Assembly: GCA_963800275.1 (NCBI GenBank)
Contig: CAWDAI010000001.1
Location: 62,001 to 126,000 of the forward strand
DNA length: 64,000 bases
Direction: 5' to 3'
Origin: JAFMJV01 sp963800275
Lineage (GTDB): Bacteria > Chloroflexota > Limnocylindria > Limnocylindrales > CSP1-4
A model generated the notes under the pieces. It was given only the letters and a program-made list of their open reading frames with translations. It was not told the DNA's origin and did not search any database. Shown here piece by piece: positions 17,110 to 25,238 of the stretch. The position numbers were made by a program, and so were the translations under genes. The first letter of the stretch is position 1. The number at the start of each line of letters is the position of its first letter.

Positions 17110-18207
17110 ATGGCCGGTAACGCGCCGCGCACGGAGGATGACACCCCAGCGGTGACGGTCGAGGGGGCCGCACGGCGCGAGCCAAGCGAGGTCGTGACCA
17201 TGCGTGACATCGCCGAGGCGGCGGGCGTCTCACTGAGCACCGTCTCCCGAGTCATCAACAAGGCCCCCTCGCGGGTGCCCATCGCGGCTGAGACACGAGC
17301 GCGCATCGAACGGGAGGCCGCGCGCCTCGGGTTCCGGCCCAACCCCTTCGCGCGTGCCCTACGGGGTGCCCCCACCATGCTCATCGGAGCTGTCGTGCGC
17401 GACTTCAACGACCCCTTCTTCGCAGGGGCGCTGGAGGTCCTGGCCGTGGAGGCCATGGGCCACGGTTACAACATCGTCCTGGGCCACGTCGCAGGGCGCG
17501 AGCACGAAGGACCCGGCCTGCCCGCGGTGCTGGAACCACGACACTGCGACGCGGTGCTGATGCTGGGCGAGATGGAGGATCAGCCGCGCCTGCTGGCCGA
17601 CCTGCATGACGCGCGCGAACCAGTGGTCGCACTGTGGCAGGGCAACAGCCCCATCCGCTTCCCGACCGTCGATGTCGACGACCGCAAGGGCACGGAGATC
17701 GGGCTCGAGCACCTGGTCTCGCTCGGCCACCGGCGTATCGGCTTCGTGAGCGCCCTCCTGCCGATCGACAATCCCACCCGCGAGGACGCCTACGTCGCGT
17801 TCATGCAGCGGCACTTCGGTGGTGTGCCCCACGGTTATCTCCAGCGCTGTGACAACAGCCTGGCCGGCGGCGAGAACGCCATCGCGGGGATGCTGCGCGC
17901 ATCCGAGGCACCCACGGCCGTGGCCTGCTCCACCGACCTCTCCGCGGTCGGCGTCCTCCACGGCGCTCACAGCCACGGCATCAGGGTCCCTGATGGCCTG
18001 TCCGTCGTCGGCTTCGACGACCTGATGTATGCCGCCTACACCATCCCCGCGCTGACGACGCTGCGCATGCCCACGACCGAGATCGTGCGTGAGGCCATGC
18101 GCATCGCGCTGGACGCGATCGGCATCCCGGATCCATCGCGCGCGGCCGTCCGCGTCGCGTTTGATCCGACGCTCGTGGTGCGAGCGTCGACGGCAGCCCC
18201 GTCATGA
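17110..18207 (+). CDS. LacI family transcriptional regulator
   Basis: 365 residues. The DNA-binding helix-turn-helix spans about 31-55 (MRDIAEAAGVSLSTVSRVIN) and the hinge has ARALRG; the remainder is a periplasmic-binding-like effector domain (MLIGAVVRDFNDPFFAG onward, TLVVRAST at the end). The first 30 residues are an extension; ATG at 17200 would remove them. Lying 26 bases after the GH127 gene, it probably represses this operon and the divergent importer. Confidence 0.9.
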   Translation: MAGNAPRTEDDTPAVTVEGAARREPSEVVTMRDIAEAAGVSLSTVSRVINKAPSRVPIAAETRARIEREAARLGFRPNPFARALRGAPTMLIGAVVRDFNDPFFAGALEVLAVEAMGHGYNIVLGHVAGREHEGPGLPAVLEPRHCDAVLMLGEMEDQPRLLADLHDAREPVVALWQGNSPIRFPTVDVDDRKGTEIGLEHLVSLGHRRIGFVSALLPIDNPTREDAYVAFMQRHFGGVPHGYLQRCDNSLAGGENAIAGMLRASEAPTAVACSTDLSAVGVLHGAHSHGIRVPDGLSVVGFDDLMYAAYTIPALTTLRMPTTEIVREAMRIALDAIGIPDPSRAAVRVAFDPTLVVRASTAAPS

Positions 18208-18284
18208 TCGCGCCCCGGCATGCGGGCCGCGGGGTGGCGACTCAAGGTCCGTCGGTTCGCGACCCCTCCCCGACCCAGCGTCGG

Positions 18285-18358
18285 AGGCGACGCGGACGGC
18301 AGTTGCTGCGCTCGAGATCCCCGATCGGCCGCGGTGCGAGTCGCGCCTGGGGCCGGGA
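18285..18358 (+). pseudogene. Degenerate remnant of a zinc-ribbon cyclase N-terminus
   Basis: This stretch closely resembles 10937-11012, the start of the cyclase gene: both carry CGCGGACGGCAG followed by TGCTGCGC, and then ATCCCCGA and GGCCGCGGTGC. Translated after a 2-base shift it reads IPDRPRCESRLGPG beside IPDGPRCKLCLAPFG, so the second Cys is lost. No cyclase domain follows. It looks like a decayed partial copy, in a 156 bp convergent gap. Confidence 0.55.
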
Positions 18359-18363
18359 GATCG

Positions 18364-18894
18364 CTACAGGGCGCCTCCGGCCGCCTCCGGCGCATCCTGG
18401 CTCTGGCCCTGGTCCCCGGGAGTCGAGCGCGCGAGGTAGTCCTCCGCCAGCAGGATGTTGGTCTCGAGCGCGCGCTCGACGGTGCGCAGCAGGTCCGTCA
18501 TCGAGGACATCTCCTCGAGCTGCTCCTTGAGGAACCAGGCCAGGAACTGCTCACCTACCAGATCGCCCTCGGCGCGGGCCGCGCGGGCGAGCTCCTCGAT
18601 CTCGTCGGTGACGCGCCGCTCCTGCTCCAGGGCCAGCTTGACCGGTTCTGACGCGTCGGTGAAGTCGGTGCGCGGTGCCGCCACGCCGGGGATCGCGACG
18701 GCGGCGCCGGCGTCGAGGAGATAGCGGACGATGATCATGGCGTGGTTACGCTCCTCCACCGCCTGGCGGTAGAAGTGCGCCGCCAGCTGTGGCAGCGTCT
18801 GGTCGTCGTACCAGGCCGCGATGGCGATGTACTGCTGTGAAGCACCGAACTCGGACTCGAGCTGGTGGTTCAGTCGATCGGTGAAAGCGCTCAC
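18364..18894 (-). CDS. Ferritin (non-haem, FtnA-like)
   Basis: 176 residues from a GTG at 18894, placed by AGGAGG seven bases upstream. Ferroxidase-centre residues are visible in helix A (QLESEFGASQQYIA) and helix B (AVEERNHA, the ExxH pair at 48 and 51), with later Glu residues in EQERRVTDEIEEL and the KEQLEEMSSM helix. It stores iron in the cytoplasm. The C-terminal tail is Ala/Gly rich and encoded by short repeats. It is convergent with the LacI gene and divergent from the MarR regulator. Confidence 0.92.
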   Translation of the reverse strand: MSAFTDRLNHQLESEFGASQQYIAIAAWYDDQTLPQLAAHFYRQAVEERNHAMIIVRYLLDAGAAVAIPGVAAPRTDFTDASEPVKLALEQERRVTDEIEELARAARAEGDLVGEQFLAWFLKEQLEEMSSMTDLLRTVERALETNILLAEDYLARSTPGDQGQSQDAPEAAGGAL

Positions 18895-18999
18895 AACATT
18901 CCTCCTCGTGTGCCTGCTCCCTCCGCTCCATCGTAACCGTCTGGGGCGGGTCTGGGGATGACCGGGGCTGCGAGGTTCGACACTGTCGCACCGCAGCGG

Positions 19000-19027
19000 T
19001 TGACAAGACCATTCAGTTGGCAATAAT
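19000..19027 (+). promoter_or_regulatory. Predicted sigma-70 promoter for the MarR-DHA2 operon, possibly leaderless
   Basis: TTGACA at 19000-19005, a 16-base spacer and AATAAT at 19022-19027. The expected transcript start falls at about 19034, at the GTG codon at 19035. Similar octamers TTCAGTTG (19012-19019) and TTCAGGTG (19030-19037) repeat 18 bases apart and could be regulator contacts. Confidence 0.55.
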
Positions 19028-19034
19028 CGTTCAG

Positions 19035-19544
19035 GTGACAAGAAGTAGTGCGCAAGTCGAGGATCGGACGCCCGTCAGCCGCGGGGGGGACCAGGCGGAC
19101 GGTTCCGATCCGACCGAGGAGATCGCCGCCGCCTTCAGCACGGTGATCGCCGCGCAACGGCGACGACTGGCCAAGGTCTGGCGAGATCGCTCGGTGAGCA
19201 AGCTCAATCTCCACCTGCTCATGTTGCTCGGAGTTCGCGCGCCTCAGTCGATGAGCGAGCTGGCCGACCAGGCTGGCGTCAGCCTCCCCAGCCTCACCGG
19301 GACCATCACCCGCATGGAGGGCCTGGGGCTGGTCAAGCGCACCCCTTGTGTCGAGGATCGGCGCAAGGTCTTCGTCCGCCTCACCGCCAAGGGCCAAGGC
19401 GTGCTCGACCAGATCGAGTCGACCCGCCGCGCCGAGATCCACCGCCTCGTGCAGCGACTGTCGGCGGCAGAGCAGAAGGCGTGCCTGCGGGCCATGCGTG
19501 CCCTGGCCCGCGCTGCCGGCGAGAGCGAGCCCGCACCCGACTGA
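19035..19544 (+). CDS. MarR family transcriptional regulator
   Basis: 169 residues from GTG 19035; a TTG at 19017 lies inside the promoter and is less likely. The winged helix is visible: LHLLMLLGVRAPQSMSELAD, then the recognition helix VSLPSLTGTITRMEGLGLV and the wing RTPCVEDRRKVFVRLT. It is followed 24 bases later by the DHA2 efflux gene, the common arrangement of a local repressor and its drug pump. A cysteine in the wing (PCVED) might sense oxidants, but that is speculation. Confidence 0.9.
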   Translation: MTRSSAQVEDRTPVSRGGDQADGSDPTEEIAAAFSTVIAAQRRRLAKVWRDRSVSKLNLHLLMLLGVRAPQSMSELADQAGVSLPSLTGTITRMEGLGLVKRTPCVEDRRKVFVRLTAKGQGVLDQIESTRRAEIHRLVQRLSAAEQKACLRAMRALARAAGESEPAPD

Positions 19545-19568
19545 GATCAAGACCGCCGGCACGGAACC

Positions 19569-21305
19569 GTGCGACGGCGAACCGGAAAGGAGTCCCCTAT
19601 CACGTCCGAAACCATCCGGACCGACGCCGAGCTTGCGGCGTTGGATCCTGCGCTCGCCCTGCCCCACCGGCGAAAGATGCAGATCCTCTTCGCCATCATG
19701 TTGGGCCTCTTCCTCTCGGCCCTCGATCAGACCATCGTCGGTACGGCGCTGCCCCGGATCGTGGGCGACCTCAACGGCACCAACGAGCTCTACACCTGGG
19801 TCATCACCTCGTACCTGCTCGCGGCCACCATCACCGGCGTCTTCTACGGCAAGCTCTCGGACATCTGGGGCCGGCGCCTGATGCTGCTCATCGGCATCAC
19901 CGTCTTCCTGGCCGGCTCGGCCCTCTCGGGACTGTCCTGGAACATGGAGAGCCTGATCGTCTTCCGTGGCATCCAGGGCATCGGCGCGGGCGCCATCTTC
20001 CCCATCTCCCTGGCCGTCATCGGTGACCTCTTCACGCCCCGTGAGCGCGGTCGCTACCAGGGCCTCTTCGGGGCCGTCTTCGGCATCGCCTCGATCATCG
20101 GGCCGCTGCTCGGGGGCTGGCTCACCGACTCCCTGAGCTGGCACTGGATCTTCTACGTCAACCTGCCCATCGGCGCGGTCGCGCTCTTCATCATCTACCG
20201 CTTCCTGCCCTCGGTCCACGGTGAGCGCCCGACCCGCAAGCTCGACTACGCCGGCGCCATCGTCTTCGCGGTCGGGGTCATCTTCCTGCTCCTGGGCCTG
20301 ACCAACAAGCAGACCGCCCCCTGGGACGCCTTCGAGGTCGGGGGCTACCTCATCATCGCGGCCGTGCTGACGCCGGTCTTCCTCTTCATCGAATCGCGGG
20401 CCGCCGAGCCCATCGTGCCGCTCGACCTGTTCCGCAACCGCAGCTACGCGGTCACCATCCTGGCCACGTTCCTGGCCGCCATCGGCTTCTTCGGCGCGAT
20501 CATCTTCCTGCCGCGCTGGTTCCAGTTCGTGAAGGGCGTGAGCCCCACGGAGTCCGGGCTGCAGACGATCGCCCTGCTGGCGGGCGTGATCCTGAGCTCT
20601 ATCCTCGCCGGCTATCTCGTGAGCCGGAGCGGGCGCTACAAGTGGATCGTGACCGGCGCGCTCTCGGTCATGGCCGTCGGCATCCTGCTGCTCACCGGCC
20701 TGACCGCCAAGACGGAGCTGCCGGTGCTGTGGGCGTGGATGTTCATCGCGGGCCTGGGCATCGGTCCCACGCTCTCGGTCTTCACCATCGTCATCCAGAG
20801 CGTCGTGCCCTTCGAGCGACTGGGCGTGGCCACCGGCAACCTCACCTTCTTCCGACAGATCGGTGGCTCGGTCGGCCTGGCGATCGTGGGCACGCTGTTC
20901 GCCGAGAGCTTCTCCTCGCGCCTCGGGCCGTCGCTGGCAGCCTCCGGCGTCCCGCCCGAGCAGATCGGCGCCGTGGGGCAGCTGGCCAGCAGCGGCACCG
21001 ACATCACGCAGGTCGGCGGGCAAGGCCTGGCCGCCGAGCTCGCGCAGGTGCCCGCGCTCCAGGGGTTCGTGGACCAGATCGTGACCGGCATCCACCAGGC
21101 CTTCTCGCTCGCCGTCGCCGATACCTTCTGGTTCGGCCTCGGCACCACCCTGGTGGCCCTGGTCGTGGTGGCCGTGGGCCTCAAGGAGGTCCAGCTGCGC
21201 GGCCGGGCCGACCAGCCCGAGGCGGCGCGTGCGGGCGAGGTTGACCGCTCGGGTATGCCCGAGCACGGCCGGCCCGCCGAGGTCCCCATCCACGTGGACG
21301 AGTAA
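19569..21305 (+). CDS. DHA2 family (EmrB/QacA type) MFS efflux transporter, 14 helices
   Basis: 578 residues from a GTG at 19569. Motif A is seen as GKLSDIWGRRLML, motif C-like residues follow in FGIASIIGPLLGG, and LDQTIVGTALPRIVGDL in helix 1 is typical of DHA2 antiporters. Fourteen membrane segments can be counted and the C-terminal tail is hydrophilic. The only good ribosome binding site (AAAGGAG, 19587-19593) points to an ATC codon at 19599, so the true start may be ATC. It probably exports drugs or toxic metabolites under control of the adjacent MarR protein. Confidence 0.9.
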   Translation: MRRRTGKESPITSETIRTDAELAALDPALALPHRRKMQILFAIMLGLFLSALDQTIVGTALPRIVGDLNGTNELYTWVITSYLLAATITGVFYGKLSDIWGRRLMLLIGITVFLAGSALSGLSWNMESLIVFRGIQGIGAGAIFPISLAVIGDLFTPRERGRYQGLFGAVFGIASIIGPLLGGWLTDSLSWHWIFYVNLPIGAVALFIIYRFLPSVHGERPTRKLDYAGAIVFAVGVIFLLLGLTNKQTAPWDAFEVGGYLIIAAVLTPVFLFIESRAAEPIVPLDLFRNRSYAVTILATFLAAIGFFGAIIFLPRWFQFVKGVSPTESGLQTIALLAGVILSSILAGYLVSRSGRYKWIVTGALSVMAVGILLLTGLTAKTELPVLWAWMFIAGLGIGPTLSVFTIVIQSVVPFERLGVATGNLTFFRQIGGSVGLAIVGTLFAESFSSRLGPSLAASGVPPEQIGAVGQLASSGTDITQVGGQGLAAELAQVPALQGFVDQIVTGIHQAFSLAVADTFWFGLGTTLVALVVVAVGLKEVQLRGRADQPEAARAGEVDRSGMPEHGRPAEVPIHVDE

Positions 21306-21439
21306 GGCTCTTCACCCGCACGCACGCCCATCTTGTCCGTGGCGTTACAGCGCCGAGGCCCCGGCGGGACTGACCGGGACCTCGGCGCTATCGATGCCCC
21401 GCCCGTTTCGGGCTCGGTCGGCGGGGCCGGAACCGTCAG

Positions 21440-21667
21440 TCAGCGGGAATACGAGCCCTCCTCGATGGTCTCTGCGTCCACCGCGAGGATGGCCAGCTGG
21501 GCCTCTTCATCCTCCTCATCAACGAACGACTTGGGGATGCTGCGGCGTTCGTCCTCGCCCCCCACGAAGATCGTGTCGGGCGAGAGCTCGACGACCGTGC
21601 CCAGGTCCTGTCCGTCGCTGGTGCGGACGGTCCAGCCTGTCTGGATGTAGCTCATGTTCGTAGCCAT
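21440..21667 (-). CDS. Small PRC-barrel-like/DUF2171-like protein
   Basis: 75 residues from ATG 21667, chosen because GGAGG lies seven bases away; ATG 21673 is too close to the site. It reads as one small beta-barrel (WTVRTSDGQDLGTVVELSPDT onward) with an acidic tail. The family call is tentative, and such proteins are often stress-induced. It is transcribed convergently to the DHA2 gene. Confidence 0.65.
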   Translation of the reverse strand: MATNMSYIQTGWTVRTSDGQDLGTVVELSPDTIFVGGEDERRSIPKSFVDEEDEEAQLAILAVDAETIEEGSYSR

Positions 21668-22014
21668 CGTCATTCCTCCAGTACTGTCCGTTCGGACTCG
21701 CTGCCGAGCCGCTCGGAGCGTTGGCATGGCGGTTGGTCCATGGCCTACACCTCCGGTTGCTGGGGCTACCCCGCGGTGCGGACGGAGCATGGGCCGGGCG
21801 AGGTAACGGCCGCGACGCATCAGGCAGCCCGATCGGGTGTCAAGCGCCTAACAGCGGCCGCACCCCGGAGTCCGCCACCTGAAGGGGCGGGGCGAACCCA
21901 CCGGGAACTCAGAGCCGGGGCCAGAGCCTGATCCGATGCCATCAACCTGCCTGAACGAGTACAGGACGCTGGTCGTCGGTCGCGCGCAGCTGGGGGAGCC
22001 GCTGCACGCGGTGA
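21668..22014. other. Intergenic region, 347 bases
   Basis: Lies upstream of the small barrel protein and downstream of the four-helix membrane protein, both on the minus strand. It must hold the promoter of the former. I see no confident promoter, RNA or hairpin with a T-tract; a 63-codon plus-strand frame here has no ribosome binding site. Confidence 0.5.
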
Positions 22015-22653
22015 TCAGCTCTCGGTCGAGACGCTGGCAGGTCGGATCCTGACCCAGGCGCCGCGCAGCTCATCGCGCGTAGCGACCGTCCCACCGAGCA
22101 TGGCAGCGAGCGCCGTCAGGCTCAAGGCCAGGAACGAGGTCCAGGAGGCCGTCCTGACGGCATCGACCAACTGGTCTGTGCCAAGGTCCGAGGTGTTCAG
22201 GCCGATCTGCCCGAACAACTGGCCCGTGTCGCCGGTGAGGGAACCGATGCCTAACGCTCCCAGGAGCGCCACGACCACGAGCCACAGCGTCCACACGAGG
22301 AACCCATTGACCAGGGCACGTCCCGTCTGGGAGACAGCAGCCGACCAGGTGGCGACGAAACCGCCGATGAAGAAGGCAACGAGGGCGATCACGCTCGCGA
22401 CGAGGATAGCGATGACGTCCGCCTCCCCCGCGTCCGGTACCCCGGGAGCCGCCTGCAAACCCGCCGCGATGGCGAGAGAGGAGAGCAGGATGAAGATGCC
22501 GACCGCCGTGAGCGAGCCCGCCACGATGGGCCCCCAACGCAGCTGCTGGAGATCGGCGGGCGCCACCTCCGCGGCTTCCGTGTACGGCGCGGGCGCTGCG
22601 GCTGGGGATAGAGGCGGTGCGGCAGTCGGCGGTGGTCCCGGTGTCTGAGTCAT
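22015..22653 (-). CDS. Four-helix membrane protein, unknown function
   Basis: 212 residues. A Pro/Ala-rich cytoplasmic N-terminus (about 1-38) precedes four membrane segments near 42-66, 80-104, 112-138 and 165-190. Glycines inside the helices suggest tight packing. No family is recognised, although similar Pro-rich-plus-four-helix proteins are common in Chloroflexota and Actinobacteria. The 21-codon hydrophobic gene lies directly upstream on the same strand, so the two may be co-transcribed. Confidence 0.7.
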   Translation of the reverse strand: MTQTPGPPPTAAPPLSPAAAPAPYTEAAEVAPADLQQLRWGPIVAGSLTAVGIFILLSSLAIAAGLQAAPGVPDAGEADVIAILVASVIALVAFFIGGFVATWSAAVSQTGRALVNGFLVWTLWLVVVALLGALGIGSLTGDTGQLFGQIGLNTSDLGTDQLVDAVRTASWTSFLALSLTALAAMLGGTVATRDELRGAWVRIRPASVSTES

Positions 22654-22709
22654 GGCGTCTCTCCTTGGCGTGGTGGGTCAAAGATGAGTTGGCTGGTCGT
22701 CGCCGAGCG

Positions 22710-22775
22710 CTAGAAGAGCAGGCGCAGCAGGATGACGATCAGGATGAGCGTGATGATTAGACCGATGATCCCCAT
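22710..22775 (-). CDS. 21-residue hydrophobic single-helix peptide
   Basis: ATG at 22775 preceded by GGAGGTGG encodes MGIIGLIITLILIVILLRLL plus F, then TAG at 22710. Almost every residue is Ile or Leu, with one Arg near the end, giving one membrane helix. Similar tiny hydrophobic proteins (DUF3309-like or toxin-like) exist in many bacteria; no function can be assigned. The strong ribosome binding site and clean helix are the reasons to call it real. Confidence 0.6.
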   Translation of the reverse strand: MGIIGLIITLILIVILLRLLF

Positions 22776-22964
22776 ATCCACCTCCGTGCTTCCGACCTCC
22801 GAGCCGCGTTCGGACTTCCCGCGCACAGCCGGGGTCGTCGTGGGTCCTTCCAAGACTGGGTCTGGTCGGCTTGCAGAGGAAGCATGCAAACGCTGGCCCG
22901 CGTGGCAACGAGATTGCAGCCGCCAAGTCCGGGACGTGCCACACCGGTCCGTCCGGCCGACCGC

Positions 22965-23462
22965 TCAGGCGCTCGGGCCTACCGACACGAGCTCATCCGC
23001 GACGATGACCGGCTCACCCTCCCAGTGACTGAATCGCAGCCGGTCGAGCGCGAGGTCGAGCTCGCTCGCGAGAACGGCGCGTCCAAAGGTACGGACGGTC
23101 CCTCGGACCTGGATCGCGCCAGGCGTCTCCACCATCGCGGCCGCCTCGCCAGGCTGTGGAAGGGCGATCCTTCGTACGAGCACCAGAACAGGCGCCGGTG
23201 CGCCGCTGTCATCGATGGTCATGGTGCGCTCGCCGAGGATCTCGGACAGGAAGCCCTGCACCTGGACCTGCTGGCCGTCCGCGATCGAGCCGATATCGGC
23301 GAGGGCAACCTCCCTGCCCGGACGGTCCGGGCTGCCGACCATCACGATGCCGAAGATGCCACCAAGGGCGATGAACAGGGCCAGCGGCAGCCACGGGCTC
23401 GCTCCACTATCCCGGCTGGCGCTGTATGCGTCATCAGGCTGGTCTTCGATCGAGAAACTCAC
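22965..23462 (-). CDS. Membrane-anchored OB-fold-like protein
   Basis: 165 residues from GTG 23462, with GGGGAGG about ten bases upstream. A single membrane segment at about 23-42 is followed by a beta-rich domain (about 55-155) whose pattern GQQVQVQGFLSE ... IQVRGTVRTFG resembles an OB fold, as in nucleic-acid-binding or CcmE-like proteins. No haem-binding histidine is visible, so CcmE itself is unlikely. Function unknown. Confidence 0.6.
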   Translation of the reverse strand: MSFSIEDQPDDAYSASRDSGASPWLPLALFIALGGIFGIVMVGSPDRPGREVALADIGSIADGQQVQVQGFLSEILGERTMTIDDSGAPAPVLVLVRRIALPQPGEAAAMVETPGAIQVRGTVRTFGRAVLASELDLALDRLRFSHWEGEPVIVADELVSVGPSA

Positions 23463-23603
23463 GCTCCGTCACCTCCCCGCCTCCGGCAGCCATCGGCGCA
23501 GCGCGCACGGTACTGCAACGCGGATAGCGTGCGCGACCATCGCGACGCCTGAGCCCCCTTAAGGCCGTCGCCCTGGCGCCCGGCCAGATCGGCTGCTCGG
23601 TGC

Positions 23604-23936
23604 TCAACGTTCCACCTCTTCCTTGCCCGGCAAGCCCATGACGCCGCGAGCATCGGCGGGTGCGGTCCGCGATCGCTCTGGGCGAGTGGTGCCGAGGTAG
23701 AACGCCATCACGACCTCCTTGGGGACGAGGTATTGTCCCGGCCTGGAACCACCTCGCGCATAGGCAAGGACGATGTCGTAGGGCATCTCAACGATGACGG
23801 CGGGGTCAGGGGCCGGGGTCACTGCGACTGCGCAGAGCGGGATACAAGGCCTGGATCCGATGGACCATTCGGAGTACCAGTCTTCGCGCAATGCGCTCTC
23901 GAATTCGGCTCGTGCGCCGGCGAAATAGAGTCTCAC
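23604..23936 (-). CDS. Hypothetical protein, 110 residues
   Basis: GTG start at 23936 with the strong site GGAGGAGG. The protein begins MRLYFAGARAEF, has a central hydrophobic strand pair (AVIVEMPYDIVLAYAR) and a basic, Gly-rich tail. No domain is recognised. Codon use is like that of its neighbours and the ribosome binding site is good, so it is probably real. Confidence 0.5.
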   Translation of the reverse strand: MRLYFAGARAEFESALREDWYSEWSIGSRPCIPLCAVAVTPAPDPAVIVEMPYDIVLAYARGGSRPGQYLVPKEVVMAFYLGTTRPERSRTAPADARGVMGLPGKEEVER

Positions 23937-24262
23937 TGGTCACCCCCTCCTCCTCGGCGATCGCTGGGCGCACCGCCATGTGCACGGCGCTCGGACGCCC
24001 GGCACGAACGCCGCTCGCATGTGTGGCCCGACGCGATGAAGATGCTCCCCGCGGGGTTACGACTGCGGGTGCGCAGGCTCGAACGGGCATGCCAGAGACC
24101 TTTCAGGGACCGCTTGAGGGTGTACCGCCACGCGTTCTGGCATGCCGCTGCAATCGTTCGGAGGTGTTCGTTGAGACGACAGACGCAGGGCATCCGAGAT
24201 GCTTCGGGTCGCAGAAGCGACGGCCAGTCCGTCGGTACCCAACCAGCGAAAGGAGACCCTCT
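23937..24262. other. Divergent intergenic region, 326 bases
   Basis: Lies between the hypothetical gene (minus) and the secreted repeat protein (plus). It ends with the AAGGAG site of the latter. I found no RNA motif, riboswitch core or sigma-70 pair that I would defend. Confidence 0.5.
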
Positions 24263-25162
24263 ATGGTTCCATTCAGTCAACGGCGCCTGATGTTGGCTGG
24301 CGCGATCGCCACGCTCGCCTTGCCCAGCCTGGGCGCTGGAGCCCTCGCGCAGGACGCGTCGGCCTCCCCGGACATCCAGGGCCAGGGTGGAGCCGCGGCT
24401 ACGGCGCATCCGCTGCACATCCACAGTGGCACCTGTGATCAGCTCGGGGACGTCGTCTTCCCGCTGGGCGAGATCTCGACGGACCTGATGGTCGATGGTT
24501 CGCCAGCCGGCGACGATTCGGTCGGCTCCGCCACCAATGAGGACGTGGAGCTCAATGTGACCACGGTCGCAGCCACGATCGATGAGCTGACCAGCAGCGA
24601 TCACGCCATCAACATCCATCGTTCCGAGCAGGCCATGGATGAGTACATCGCCTGCGGTGACATCGGCGGTACGCGTTTCAACGGCGACTCGCTGGTCATC
24701 CGCCTGAATCCGCTCAACGACAGCGGGTATGTTGGCTTCGCACTCCTCAAGGAGGCCGAAGACGGCAACACGACCGTGTACAGCATGCTCACCGACGTGT
24801 CGGACATGACCGGCACGGCCAGCCAGCCGATGGTGGAGCCCTCGACCGCGCCGACGGCAGAGGCCTCGATGCAGCCGACGGCAGAGGCCTCGATGCAGCC
24901 GATGGTGGAGCCTTCGACCGAGCCGACGGCAGAGGCCTCGATGGAGCCGATGGTGGAGCCTTCGACCGAGCCGACGGCAGAGGCCTCGATGGAGCCGATG
25001 GTCGACACCTCGATGCAGCCGACGGTCGACACCTCGATGCAGCCGACGGTGGACGCCTCGCCCGAGTCCTCACCCGATGTCACGGTCGAGGTGACCGTCG
25101 ATGATTCGGCGGATGTCAGCGTGGATGTCAACGACGGCTCCCAGGCAAGCCCGGCCGCCTGA
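24263..25162 (+). CDS. Secreted protein with histidine-containing N-domain and Glu/Pro/Thr/Ser repeats
   Basis: 299 residues. The signal peptide covers about 1-30 (RR, hydrophobic core, ALAQD). Residues 48-190 form a compact domain opening HPLHIHSGTC and later HAINIHRSE and YIACGDIGG, with conserved-looking His and Cys that could bind metal. Residues 190-265 are repeats of the type VEPSTEPTAEASMEPM, and the tail is acidic. AAGGAGA precedes ATG 24263. The domain resembles a family of small secreted proteins in Chloroflexota, but I cannot name it. Confidence 0.7.
   Translation: MVPFSQRRLMLAGAIATLALPSLGAGALAQDASASPDIQGQGGAAATAHPLHIHSGTCDQLGDVVFPLGEISTDLMVDGSPAGDDSVGSATNEDVELNVTTVAATIDELTSSDHAINIHRSEQAMDEYIACGDIGGTRFNGDSLVIRLNPLNDSGYVGFALLKEAEDGNTTVYSMLTDVSDMTGTASQPMVEPSTAPTAEASMQPTAEASMQPMVEPSTEPTAEASMEPMVEPSTEPTAEASMEPMVDTSMQPTVDTSMQPTVDASPESSPDVTVEVTVDDSADVSVDVNDGSQASPAA
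24824..25060. repeat. Coding tandem repeats in the secreted protein gene
   Basis: A 48 bp unit is exactly duplicated at 24905-24952 and 24953-25000. Shorter imperfect units built from the same 15-27 bp words flank it on both sides. All keep the reading frame, so length variation would change only the stalk of the protein. Confidence 0.9.
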
Positions 25163-25238
25163 TCTTCTCCACTTCAAGGGCGACGTCCGCAGCACCATGC
25201 TCGGGCGTCGCCTCAGCCCCGAAAGGAGCAAAAGAGCC

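Noticed and set aside
18891..21293. 800-codon minus-strand open frame over the MarR and DHA2 genes
   Set aside because: Antisense shadow of real genes in GC-rich DNA; composition is His/Asp/Arg rich with no domain, and the plus-strand proteins have clear motifs.
24057..24242. 61-codon minus-strand frame ahead of the secreted repeat protein
   Set aside because: No ribosome binding site or domain; lies in the promoter region of the plus-strand gene.
24824..25060. CRISPR-like repeat array
   Set aside because: Contiguous in-frame coding repeats, no unique spacers.
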